From the NCBI GenBank assembly GCA_944385665.1, contig CALWYB010000027.1, positions 1 to 32,004 of the forward strand: a DNA stretch of 32,004 nt. The letters run 5' to 3'. Each line of letters begins with the position of its first letter. Within the stretch, counting starts at the first letter, position 1. The DNA comes from an uncultured Oscillospiraceae bacterium (GTDB lineage: Bacteria > Bacillota > Clostridia > Oscillospirales > Oscillospiraceae). The translations under genes and the position numbers were made by a program. The notes below the pieces were generated by a model, which was not told where the DNA came from, did no database searches, and worked only from the letters and a program-made list of their open reading frames with translations. Positions 12,854 to 19,692 of this stretch are shown piece after piece.

Positions 12854-13396
12854 ATGTCTACTACTGTTGATCGTATCTTTTCGTTGCTTGATAAGAGGGG
12901 CATTGAGCAAAAGGAGTTTGCCCGCCTCATTGGTACTTCAGATAAAACAGTCAGTGCATGGAAAACCGGGCGCGCAAAGTCATACACCAAATACCTCTCA
13001 AAAATTGCCGAGGTGCTTAGTGTCACTACAGACTACCTTGTAAATGGCAATTCTGATATTTTAATTACCAGCCATGACCTTCCGCCACAAGGCTCATTAA
13101 AAGAACTATTAGATGCTGGAGAATGTTCCATTCGCATCCTATTTAACGATGTAAAAGACTTCATCGCTACAGGATCTGACAGCCTGATTTCCAGCTTAAA
13201 CAGTCCATCTTGCGCATTATATTCTGAGATAAAATTTTATGATAGAACGGTTGAACAAACAGAAAAGCCCATTGTTCTTTCAAACAATGGGCTTACAGAT
13301 GCCGAACAGGCACTTATGGATTTGTTTCGTCAGCTGACGCCGGATCAGCAGGACATGGTGATCCGCATGGTGCAGGCGGCTGCTGACAAGCAATAA
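12854..13396 (+). CDS. CI-like XRE repressor (lysogeny)
   Basis: A 180-aa protein with a helix-turn-helix at residues 5-60 (IFSLLDKRGIEQKEFARLIG, then SDKTVSAWKTGRAKSYTKYLSKIAEVLSV as its second part) and a C-terminal tail LTDAEQALMDLFRQLTPDQQDMVIRMVQ found in many clostridial XRE proteins. No LexA-type Ser/Lys protease residues are evident, so induction by RecA cleavage is unlikely. ATG 12854 follows AGAGGTGATGTC. Codons are AT-rich up to about 13.3 kb and GC-rich afterwards, suggesting a mosaic gene. The 3' part is overlapped by a minus-strand gene and contains its hairpin terminator. Confidence 0.85.
   Translation: MSTTVDRIFSLLDKRGIEQKEFARLIGTSDKTVSAWKTGRAKSYTKYLSKIAEVLSVTTDYLVNGNSDILITSHDLPPQGSLKELLDAGECSIRILFNDVKDFIATGSDSLISSLNSPSCALYSEIKFYDRTVEQTEKPIVLSNNGLTDAEQALMDLFRQLTPDQQDMVIRMVQAAADKQ
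13265..13294 (-). terminator. Terminator-like hairpin embedded in the repressor coding sequence
   Basis: Perfect 12-bp arms (AAGCCCATTGTT and complement) with a 6-nt loop; on the minus strand the stem is followed by TTCTGTTTG after GGGCTT. It lies 19 bases beyond the stop of the minus-strand 55-aa gene, where an intrinsic terminator for that gene is expected. It encodes residues PIVLSNNGL of the repressor on the other strand. Confidence 0.65.
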
Positions 13397-13481
13397 TAGC
13401 CTGGGCGGCTATGGCAAGCAGCGCAGCAGGATCTCTGCTGCCGCGGATGATGGATAACAGTCTCTCTTCCCTGCTGGTCAT
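13314..13481 (-). CDS. 55-aa protein antisense to the repressor 3' end
   Basis: A small protein starting MTSREERLLSIIRGSRDPAA, continuing LLAIAAQAIIACQQPPAPCG and ending with a Pro/Ala/Asp-rich tail. The N-terminal 35 residues look helical. ATG 13481 has AGGGGGCGGCAAT upstream and a consensus minus-strand promoter 33 bp before it, and a terminator-like hairpin follows, so a full transcription unit is present. Its last 83 bases run antisense to the CI-like gene. I recall similar short MTSREERLL-type proteins in clostridial mobile elements but cannot verify this or give a function. Confidence 0.62.
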   Translation of the reverse strand: MTSREERLLSIIRGSRDPAALLAIAAQAIIACQQPPAPCGSPCPADPASADETNP

Positions 13482-13508
13482 ATTGCCGCCCCCTTTTATA
13501 TTGTCGTA

Positions 13509-13537
13509 TTGCAATTATAGAACATATGTACTATAAT
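13509..13537 (+). promoter_or_regulatory. Promoter of the lipoprotein gene
   Basis: TTGCAA (13509-13514) and TATAAT (13532-13537) with a 17-bp spacer, 55 bp before the lipoprotein start. The spacer is a near-perfect dyad (TATAG-N10-CTATA, 13516-13535), a likely operator. It overlaps almost fully with an opposite promoter. Confidence 0.78.
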
Positions 13538-13542
13538 TTCAA
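13514..13542 (-). promoter_or_regulatory. Opposite-strand promoter of the 55-aa gene
   Basis: On the minus strand TTGAAA (13537-13542) and TATAAT (13514-13519) with a 17-bp spacer, 33 bp before ATG 13481. It uses the same DNA as the plus-strand promoter, so the two cannot be occupied by RNA polymerase together. Confidence 0.75.
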
Positions 13543-13591
13543 TAGAGCAGGAAAAAATTATGTTCAAGTTAGACACAGAGGAGGAAGAAAA

Positions 13592-14065
13592 ATGGGAAGA
13601 ATACTTGCTGTGACTATGACTATTCTGCTGCTTCTCGCCGGGTGTTCCTCTAACGCATCACAGAATGAGATGTCGGCACAAAATCAATCGTCTGCTACAG
13701 GAAGCACACCTGTAGAAAGCAAAAGCCAAATTGCCATCGACTTGACTGGGGAATGGGAGCAGTCCAATAAAAATTCAGAGGACAGCTACCAAACTGCAAT
13801 GATCAACGATGGAACCATCGAGGTGTATTGGGTATCCGATGGAGGGGATACAACCTCTTTGTACTGGGCGGGAACTTTTGAAGCGCCAGAAGCTGGAGTT
13901 GAATCTTATTCCTGGGACTCTGTAAATGATACGGAAAAGACAGATATGGCTCTGATGGCATCTGGAGACGAAACCAAAACATTTACTTACGAAAATGGGC
14001 AAATAAGCTATTCTGTTACAGCGCTCGGTGTGACCACAACAGTCCGATTGGAAAAAGTTCAATAA
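13592..14065 (+). CDS. Prophage-encoded lipoprotein
   Basis: A 157-aa secreted lipoprotein. A signal peptide with hydrophobic core ILAVTMTILLLLAGC ends in the lipobox LLAGC (Cys18), followed by a Ser/Asn/Gln-rich linker. From residue 55 a compact beta-rich domain starts with LTGEWEQ and includes YWVSDGGDTTSLYWAGTF and KTFTYENGQISYSV, reminiscent of small lipocalin-like domains in Firmicute lipoproteins. GAGGAGG lies seven bases before ATG 13592. Being next to the repressor with its own promoter and terminator, it is probably expressed in the lysogen and alters the host surface, for instance superinfection exclusion; that is inference. Confidence 0.82.
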   Translation: MGRILAVTMTILLLLAGCSSNASQNEMSAQNQSSATGSTPVESKSQIAIDLTGEWEQSNKNSEDSYQTAMINDGTIEVYWVSDGGDTTSLYWAGTFEAPEAGVESYSWDSVNDTEKTDMALMASGDETKTFTYENGQISYSVTALGVTTTVRLEKVQ

Positions 14066-14072
14066 AAAACTG

Positions 14073-14107
14073 CCCCGCCCTGGTGTTAGAGCACCAGAAC
14101 GGGATTT
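14073..14107 (+). terminator. Terminator after the lipoprotein gene
   Basis: CTGGTG/CACCAG stem extended by CCCG/CGGG across a 2-base internal loop, then ATTTTAT. It ends the lipoprotein unit, about 40 bp before the next start. Confidence 0.7.
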
Positions 14108-14147
14108 TATGTGCATGTTAAATACATAAGGGAAGAAGGAAATAACG

Positions 14148-15125
14148 ATGGGATTTCGCTTTCGAAAGAGCGTAAATTTTGGCCCGCTGCGTGTGAATTT
14201 TAGCAAATCCGGAATCGGGTACAGTGTAGGCGGCAAGGGCTTCCGCGCCACAAAAAAAGCGGGCGGTGGGTTCCGCACCACCGCCTCTATCCCAGGCACT
14301 GGAATAAGCTATGTAAGGGACTATTCCTCCTCTGGTAAGCAGAAGTCGTCTGGAAAATCCTCTCCTCCTTCCTCCTCTGGACCCATCAATCAAACTCCGC
14401 CCCCTTCCGGCGGGAAGAAGCGGCGGAAATGGCCTTATATTGTGGCGGCCGTCTTAGTTGTTGGGATGATCGGCTCCTGCGTACAGAATGATGATACCGA
14501 TCAGGTCTCGGGCGGTGGATTTACAGCCCCGGTGTCCTCCTCTATATCAACTTCTGAGATGGAGGCCCCCGCTATCACCTCTCTCTCCCTGGACTGTGAC
14601 CAGGCCATCGAGCTGGACGTGAAGGACACCCAGTCCATCCCCGTCCTGGTGCTGGAGGAGGGTGCTGACGCCACAGATGTGGAGTTTACCAGCTCTGCCC
14701 CCGACGTCCTTACCTTCACCCCGCAGGATGACAATGGCACTCTGGTGGGGGTAGCCACCCCCAAGGCTGAGGGCACTGCGGAGATCTCCGTCTCTGCCGG
14801 CGACGTCAAGAGCCAGATTGTCACCATCACCGTCATCGACTCGGAGCGCATCGCCGCCGAGGAGGCCGCTAAGAAAGCAGCGGAAGAGGAAGCCGCCCGC
14901 AAGGCCGCCGAGGAAGCAGCTGCGCAGCAAGCAGCACAGCAGGCCGCCCAGCAGCAACAGCAGAGCCAGCAGTCCCAGTCGAATGGCCGCACCGTCTATA
15001 TCACCCCCACCGGCAAGCGGTATCACTATGATAACCATTGTAATGACGGTACCTATATCCCATCCACCCTGGCTGAGGCCCTTGCCAAGGGACTGACTCC
15101 CTGCAAAAAGTGTGCCGGAGGCTAA
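14148..15125 (+). CDS. DUF4236 membrane protein with Ig-like and Cys/His C-terminal domains
   Basis: A 325-aa multidomain protein. Residues 1-55 are the DUF4236 motif (FRFRKSVNFGPLRVNFSKSG, then IPGTGISY). A Ser/Pro linker leads to a membrane helix at about 95-110 (WPYIVAAVLVVGMIGS). Residues 137-232 resemble a Big_2-type Ig domain, 235-285 are an Ala/Glu/Gln-rich coiled coil, and the C-terminus holds YHYDNHC and TPCKKC, a possible zinc site like that in Ada-type small domains. AGAAGGA precedes ATG 14148. The function is unknown; the topology suggests a cytoplasmic DUF4236 sensor joined to an outside domain. It lies in the lysogenic module. Confidence 0.82.
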   Translation: MGFRFRKSVNFGPLRVNFSKSGIGYSVGGKGFRATKKAGGGFRTTASIPGTGISYVRDYSSSGKQKSSGKSSPPSSSGPINQTPPPSGGKKRRKWPYIVAAVLVVGMIGSCVQNDDTDQVSGGGFTAPVSSSISTSEMEAPAITSLSLDCDQAIELDVKDTQSIPVLVLEEGADATDVEFTSSAPDVLTFTPQDDNGTLVGVATPKAEGTAEISVSAGDVKSQIVTITVIDSERIAAEEAAKKAAEEEAARKAAEEAAAQQAAQQAAQQQQQSQQSQSNGRTVYITPTGKRYHYDNHCNDGTYIPSTLAEALAKGLTPCKKCAGG

Positions 15126-15153
15126 TCAAAAATTTGAACAGGAGACCACCACT

Positions 15154-15528
15154 ATGATCGATTTTAAAAACGCTTCCTTTCTGAAACTCAAGCCCGTCCC
15201 CAACAGTGACTTTTCCAGCATGATTCAGCCAATGTTCATTCCGGGAGAAGAGATCATCCAGTCTTTCCGCGGCATCCGTGACGGCGTAGTCTTTACCAAC
15301 AAGCGCATTTTTGCAATCAATGTCCAGGGCATTACCGGCAAGAAAAAGGACTTTACCAGCCTTCCGTACAGCAAGATCCAGGCGTTCTCCGTTGAAACTG
15401 CCGGAACGATCGATCTGGACAGTGAGCTGGAACTTTGGTTCTCCGGACTGGGCCTGGCCAAATTTGAGTTTGTCTCCAACGCGGATGTCTCCGGCATTTG
15501 CCGCATGATCAGCGAAAAAGTCCTCTGA
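15154..15528 (+). CDS. PH-domain protein (YvbH/bPH type)
   Basis: A 124-aa protein with a single bacterial PH domain: SSMIQPMFIPGEEIIQSFRG, then DGVVFTNKRIFAINVQG and DFTSLPYSKIQAFSVETAG, ending in a helix DVSGICRMISEKVL. These features match the PF08000-like family, whose role is unknown though stress and phage-response links have been suggested for bacterial PH proteins. ATG 15154 follows AGGAGACCACCACT, 28 bases after the DUF4236 stop, so the two are probably co-transcribed. A strong terminator follows. Confidence 0.86.
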   Translation: MIDFKNASFLKLKPVPNSDFSSMIQPMFIPGEEIIQSFRGIRDGVVFTNKRIFAINVQGITGKKKDFTSLPYSKIQAFSVETAGTIDLDSELELWFSGLGLAKFEFVSNADVSGICRMISEKVL

Positions 15529-15547
15529 GCCTTACATTGATCAGCAA

Positions 15548-15573
15548 AGAAGCCGCCCCTTCGGGCGGCTTCT
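15548..15573 (+). terminator. Hairpin terminator after the PH-domain gene
   Basis: Perfect 11-bp arms AGAAGCCGCCC/GGGCGGCTTCT with a CTTC loop, 20 bases after the stop. The downstream tail is short of T residues, but stem strength and location support termination. Confidence 0.72.
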
Positions 15574-15588
15574 CAAAAGCCCAATATT

Positions 15589-15602
15589 CGAACATTCGTT
15601 TT
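15589..15602 (+). promoter_or_regulatory. Candidate LexA (DinR) box upstream of the recombinase
   Basis: CGAACATTCGTTTT matches 12 of 14 positions of the Gram-positive consensus CGAACRNRYGTTYC. It lies 21 bp before the recombinase ATG, where it could repress transcription until SOS induction. A match by eye only. Confidence 0.4.
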
Positions 15603-15622
15603 CTTTCGACAGGAGGCCCGCC

Positions 15623-17143
15623 ATGGACCACAACCAAAACGCCGACCTCACCGGCCTGGACGCCGCCGTCTACCTGCGCAAGTCCCGCATGGAGGAGGGC
15701 CTGGCCACCGAAGAGGTACTCTCCAAACACCAGAAGACCCTCTATGACTACGCCGCCGCCCACGGCATCCACATCCTGGCGGAGTACCCCGAGGTGGTCA
15801 GCGGCGAGTCCCTCTACGCCCGGCCCCAGATGCTCCGCCTCCTCCAGGACGTGGAGGACGGCCACTATGACGCGGTGCTGTGCATGGATCTGGACCGGCT
15901 CTCCCGCGGCCGCATGAAGGACCAGGGCATTATCCTGGACGCCTTCCGGGAGTCTGGCACCCTCATCATCACCCCGGAGAAGGTCTATAACCTGTCCGAT
16001 GAGATCGACGAGGAGTACGCCGAGCTGAAGACCTTCATCTCCCGCCGGGAGTACAAGATCATCACCAAGCGCCTGCGCCGGGGGCTCCAGATGTCCATCC
16101 AGGAGGGCTGCTACGTGGCCAACGCTCCCTACGGCTACCACAAGACCGTGGTGGACCGCAAGCCCACCCTGGAGATCTACGAGCCGGAAGCCAAGTTCGT
16201 GCGCATGATGTTCCAGCTCTACGCCCAGGGATATGGCTGCGTGGCCGTGGCCCGGCATGTCAACGCCCTGGGAGCCCGGCCCCACCGCTCCCCGGAGTTC
16301 TCCCGCAACAGCGTGGCCAAGATCCTCCGCAACCCCACCTATGTGGGTAAAATCGTCTGGAACCAGAAAAAGCACATCCGGAAGGGCGTCAAGGGCAATC
16401 TGAAGCACATCACCATCTACCAGCCCCGGGAGGAGTGGACCATCACCGACGGACTCCATCCGGCCATCGTGGACCGGGAGCTCTTTGACCAAGTCCAGGA
16501 CATCATGGACGGCCGCTACCGGCCGGCGCGCAACGACGGCACCGTCCGCAGCCCTCTGGCCGGGCTGGTGAAGTGCGTCAACTGCGGGCAAAATATGCAG
16601 CGCATGGTGATGAAGGGCAAGCCCTATCTGCTCTGCATGCGGCCAGGCTGCTGCGCTTCCACCCGGTTTGAGCTGGTAGAGAAACAGATCCTGGACTTTC
16701 TGGAGGACACCCTGGCCAGGCTGACCATGGACCAGCCCCAGCACATCCCCGGCCGGAACACGGACGTGCTGGAGACCACCCTGGCCGCGGTGAAAAACGA
16801 GCTGGCCGGCACCGACCGGCAGAAGAACCGGCTGTATGAGCTGCTGGAGCTGGGGGAGTATGACCTGCCCCTCTTCCGGGAGCGTATGGCCGCCGTGAAG
16901 GAGAAGCGGGCCGCCCTGGAAAAGAAAGAGGCGGAGCTGCAGCGCTCCCTACGGGAGGTCCAGTGCTCCAACCCCGCCCTGCTGGCAGAGCGGATCCGGG
17001 CGGTGCTGGACGCCTACGGCACCGCCGACCCCGCCGGGAAGAACGCCCTTTTGAAGTCGGTGCTGGACACCGTGTGGTACCAGAAGGAGAAGAAAACCAA
17101 GCCTTCCGACTTTCAGTTGACCTTCGCCCTCCGCGCCCTGTGA
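15623..17143 (+). CDS. Large serine recombinase (element integrase)
   Basis: A 506-aa site-specific recombinase that integrates and excises the element. The N-terminal catalytic domain has YLRKSR with nucleophile Ser21, and the conserved MDLDRLSRGR at 88-97. The recombinase domain (SIQEGCYVANAPYGY onward), a zinc ribbon with Cys318, Cys321, Cys338 and Cys343, and a coiled coil at about 375-450 follow in the standard order. AGGAGGCCCGCC precedes ATG 15623. It is the last gene of the element and ends about 50 bp from the broken host gene that marks the attachment site, as expected for an integrase. No directionality factor is recognised in the window. Confidence 0.95.
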   Translation: MDHNQNADLTGLDAAVYLRKSRMEEGLATEEVLSKHQKTLYDYAAAHGIHILAEYPEVVSGESLYARPQMLRLLQDVEDGHYDAVLCMDLDRLSRGRMKDQGIILDAFRESGTLIITPEKVYNLSDEIDEEYAELKTFISRREYKIITKRLRRGLQMSIQEGCYVANAPYGYHKTVVDRKPTLEIYEPEAKFVRMMFQLYAQGYGCVAVARHVNALGARPHRSPEFSRNSVAKILRNPTYVGKIVWNQKKHIRKGVKGNLKHITIYQPREEWTITDGLHPAIVDRELFDQVQDIMDGRYRPARNDGTVRSPLAGLVKCVNCGQNMQRMVMKGKPYLLCMRPGCCASTRFELVEKQILDFLEDTLARLTMDQPQHIPGRNTDVLETTLAAVKNELAGTDRQKNRLYELLELGEYDLPLFRERMAAVKEKRAALEKKEAELQRSLREVQCSNPALLAERIRAVLDAYGTADPAGKNALLKSVLDTVWYQKEKKTKPSDFQLTFALRAL

Positions 17144-17163
17144 GCCCGGTTTTTCTTTTTCCC

Positions 17164-17289
17164 CTAAAATATTAAAGGCGCTATATCTTCCTCCTTGCAC
17201 GAATCAAAGATCTTTTTCGTGTGTATGCACACGGCCTCCCGGATGCGGCGCTCGTCGCTCACAGGGCCGGGTACCATCTTTTCCGGCAT
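17164..17289 (-). pseudogene. 5' fragment of a host gene split by the element; attachment junction
   Basis: From ATG 17289 (AGGAGGGATTCCAT upstream) the frame encodes MPEKMVPGPVSDERR, then IREAVCIHTKKIFDSCK, and becomes EEDIAPLIF before a stop at 17164. As I recall the clostridial family, the motif is normally CxHTKKxxDSCxDKDCxEDLRV, in a protein of roughly 150-200 aa. Here the native sequence ends after DSCK, so the crossover should lie at about 17185-17200 (TCCTTGCA on the plus strand). The rest of the gene should flank the other end of the element. A 41-aa protein could still be made. Confidence 0.65.
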
Positions 17290-17469
17290 ATGGAATCCCT
17301 CCTAAAAACTCTGGATATTCCCGGCAGACCTTTGCCGGGAAGATACTGGGTACACCCTATACTATGACCAAAGCCGTTTTTGGTGCGGCAGCCGGAAAAG
17401 GCCCCTTGTCCCGGGCAAACTTTTTGGGTATAATAGTGGTGTATGAGCTCATCAAAGGAGGAGGACCCC
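17290..17469. promoter_or_regulatory. Divergent intergenic region with plus-strand promoter
   Basis: TTGTCC (17406-17411) and TATAAT (17429-17434) with a 17-bp spacer form a good promoter for the DUF4364 gene, followed by AAGGAGG before ATG 17470. A hairpin CCCGGCA/TGCCGGG lies at about 17321-17339 in the leader of the split minus-strand gene. No other gene is seen here. Confidence 0.7.
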
Positions 17470-18030
17470 ATGTCCCGGACTGGATTTATCCAAAATGAAC
17501 TGGATTTAAAGCTGTTGGTGCTGTATATCATGGACCGCGCCGTGGCTCCCATCACCTTTCTGCAGCTGCTGGATCTGGCGCTGTGCGACGCGGGAGTGGA
17601 CTACTTCTCCCTCACCGAGGCGGTAGACCACCTGACCCGGACCGAGCATCTGAAGCTGGACGGGGAGCTCTACTCCATCACGGAAAAGGGGCGGCGCAAC
17701 ATTGAGATCTGTCAGAGCAGCCTGCCCTACTCCGTGCGCCTGCGGTGCGACGAAAACCTGGTGAAGCTCAACGACGCTCTCATGCGTCAGGCCCAGGTGC
17801 AGACCGGCCTGCAGCCCAATGAGGACGGCACCTGTACGGTGCGGCTCTATCTGGCCGACGAGGCCGGCCCTCTCATGGAGCTCAAACTTATCTCCCCCTC
17901 CCTCACCCAGGGCCAGACCCTCACCAGCAAGTTCCAGCAGGCCCCGGAGGCCATTTACCACGAGATCATGGCCCTGCTGGTACGCCATTCCCGGAAAGAA
18001 TCTGATTCATCTTCGGAACAAGAGTCATAA
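17470..18030 (+). CDS. DUF4364 family protein
   Basis: A 186-aa protein of the DUF4364 family, common in clostridia. Residues 1-75 form a winged-helix-like domain (LKLLVLYIMDRAVAPITFLQ, then FSLTEAVDHLTRTEHLKLDG and YSITEKGRRNIEICQSSLP). The C-terminal part is an alpha-beta domain (CTVRLYLADEAGPLMELKLI). A DNA-binding regulatory role is likely by fold but unproven. ATG 17470 is used because AAGGAGG sits eight bases upstream. It stands alone between its promoter and a strong terminator and is the first intact host gene beside the integration site. Confidence 0.88.
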   Translation: MSRTGFIQNELDLKLLVLYIMDRAVAPITFLQLLDLALCDAGVDYFSLTEAVDHLTRTEHLKLDGELYSITEKGRRNIEICQSSLPYSVRLRCDENLVKLNDALMRQAQVQTGLQPNEDGTCTVRLYLADEAGPLMELKLISPSLTQGQTLTSKFQQAPEAIYHEIMALLVRHSRKESDSSSEQES

Positions 18031-18063
18031 AAACAGCCGCAAGCAAGCTTGCGGCTGTTTTTA
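18031..18063. terminator. Strong terminator after the DUF4364 gene
   Basis: Perfect 13-bp arms AAACAGCCGCAAG/CTTGCGGCTGTTT with a CAAG loop and a TTTTTA tail on the plus strand; the A-run on the other side would make it work for the VanZ-like gene too. Confidence 0.88.
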
Positions 18064-18098
18064 CTTCAAATCATAGCGCGCTTTACCGCAGCGCTATG

Positions 18099-19523
18099 TC
18101 ATTTCAGGGCGGAGACATAATCTGTCATCGTTCCTCGATCCTGAAGCTGCAATTCCAAACGATAGACCGGCTGATAGAAGCCTTTTGTATCTCCCTTCCA
18201 CTCCAACGCGCAGGAAAGGACTGTTACTTGGGACACTTGGGAATACTCCAATATTCTTCCCTGGAAGCTATGGCCGTCGTACAGCTCCTGGACGGCTTTC
18301 GCAGGGCTTAAAATGGATTCTTCCCTGCACGGTAAAAGCGTGACAATATGATAATCGATTTGGTCCAGCTCTGTTTTTCCGTCTTGGTAGTGCAGATCAC
18401 ATTGTAATGTACCGTACCATTGTTTTTCTGCTCCGGGAACCACTTTCACTTCTGCACTAGCTGTAAAAAACTCATTTTCGTCTGGAGATTGGATGGTAAA
18501 TTGTATGTCCTCCGGAACTTCTATCCCCAGCTGATGCAGAGCATCCAATATGTCCCCGGACCGGACTTCTTCCGGGGGCACATCAAATACCGGTGCCGTC
18601 TCCCTGCCAAGGTTGTACTCCCAGGTACCGTCCAATCGATTCACAAAAAGGAAGTCTCCGCTGGAGTGGTTTCCAAACCAGATGGTATCATCATAGTAAT
18701 AGATATCCTCGATGGAAAATCCCACGCTTTGGGCAAACTGGGTTCCAAATTGCTCACATGCCGCCTGATCCAACCGTCCCACCTCATATACCCAGGCTGT
18801 GACCGGTTCCTCCTGCGGGGTAAATCCCAATTTCCATCGCACATTCTTCAGGTTTGCCGTAACCGCAGGTGCATCCTGTAAATTACCATACGGTTTTACT
18901 GCATAGCCTATAAAAATACCTGCCAGCACAAGAATTAAAGCCATTGGTACGGAGAGATAGGCAATGCTTTGGACTTTCCAGCCGTTTTTCCGCTCCAGCG
19001 CACTTAAAACCAGCATGACGATGCTCCAGCCTATCATCGTTCCCAGGGCGTTAGTAAACAAATCGTCTACATCAAACATTCCCCGGGCCGTGGCCAGCTG
19101 CGCCAACTCAATGGCAAGAGAGGCTCCAAATCCTGCCAGCAGTACGGCATACCAGTTTCGAAACACGCGGAACAGCAACGGAAGCAAACTTCCCAAAGGA
19201 ACAAACAGTGCGATATTCAGCAGCACATTGAGCCACGCCCGCAGGGCAAACTGATTCCAGGCCTCTTTCCATGCCAGAAACAAGTGAAAATTCCACTGCC
19301 GAGCCCCAGGCTCACCTCGAAACAATGTAACAAACAAGGTCAATCCAAGCCAGATGACCAGAAGCAACAGGGCAATCGCCCGCCGCCACGGAAAACGGCG
19401 TTCCCTTTTCCGCGCAATCCCCCACCCAACCGCTAACACCAGCACACAAAGTAAAAGTGCCGGTACAACAAAGCAGATCCCTCGCTGAAGTAAGTAGAGA
19501 ATATACGAAATAAAATCGTTCAT
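18099..19523 (-). CDS. VanZ-like membrane protein with long extracytoplasmic domain
   Basis: A 474-aa protein. Residues 1-245 hold about six membrane helices and the VanZ core (NVLLNIALFVPLGSLLPLLF, then IELAQLATARGMFDVDDLFTNALGT). VanZ proteins are linked with low-level glycopeptide resistance by an unclear mechanism. After the helix ending GYAVKPYG, about 225 residues lie outside the membrane; the end (KAVQELYDGHSFQG, then ALEWKGDTKGFYQPVYRLELQ) recalls YycI/PepSY-type domains. ATG 19523 follows AGAGGAGGCCCGCC. It is a single-gene unit with a candidate response-regulator site upstream. Confidence 0.85.
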   Translation of the reverse strand: MNDFISYILYLLQRGICFVVPALLLCVLVLAVGWGIARKRERRFPWRRAIALLLLVIWLGLTLFVTLFRGEPGARQWNFHLFLAWKEAWNQFALRAWLNVLLNIALFVPLGSLLPLLFRVFRNWYAVLLAGFGASLAIELAQLATARGMFDVDDLFTNALGTMIGWSIVMLVLSALERKNGWKVQSIAYLSVPMALILVLAGIFIGYAVKPYGNLQDAPAVTANLKNVRWKLGFTPQEEPVTAWVYEVGRLDQAACEQFGTQFAQSVGFSIEDIYYYDDTIWFGNHSSGDFLFVNRLDGTWEYNLGRETAPVFDVPPEEVRSGDILDALHQLGIEVPEDIQFTIQSPDENEFFTASAEVKVVPGAEKQWYGTLQCDLHYQDGKTELDQIDYHIVTLLPCREESILSPAKAVQELYDGHSFQGRILEYSQVSQVTVLSCALEWKGDTKGFYQPVYRLELQLQDRGTMTDYVSALK

Positions 19524-19571
19524 GGCGGGCCTCCTCTCTCTGTATCCTCCATTATGTTCCGGGATAGTACC

Positions 19572-19615
19572 ATCATAGCATGAAATAGTTCTCTTTTTTC
19601 TTAACTTCTTCTTAA
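19572..19615 (-). promoter_or_regulatory. Promoter of the VanZ-like gene with direct repeat
   Basis: On the minus strand two copies of TTAAGAA start exactly 11 bp apart (19609-19615 and 19598-19604), followed 20 bp later by TATGAT (19572-19577). There is no good -35 box. This is the layout of promoters activated by OmpR/PhoB-family response regulators, which bind 11-bp-spaced direct repeats. Confidence 0.55.
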
Positions 19616-19655
19616 TTCTGCATGTCACCTTTTCATTCATGTATATTGAACGTTG

Positions 19656-19692
19656 AAACGGTCCCCGGCCAATGAAGCCAGGGACCGTTTTT
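19656..19692. terminator. Terminator after the MocR/PdxR-type gene
   Basis: Ten-bp arms AAACGGTCCC/GGGACCGTTT with a short inner GGC/GCC pairing. It adjoins the stop of the minus-strand regulator; the best T-run is on the plus strand and a weaker one on the minus strand. Confidence 0.7.
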
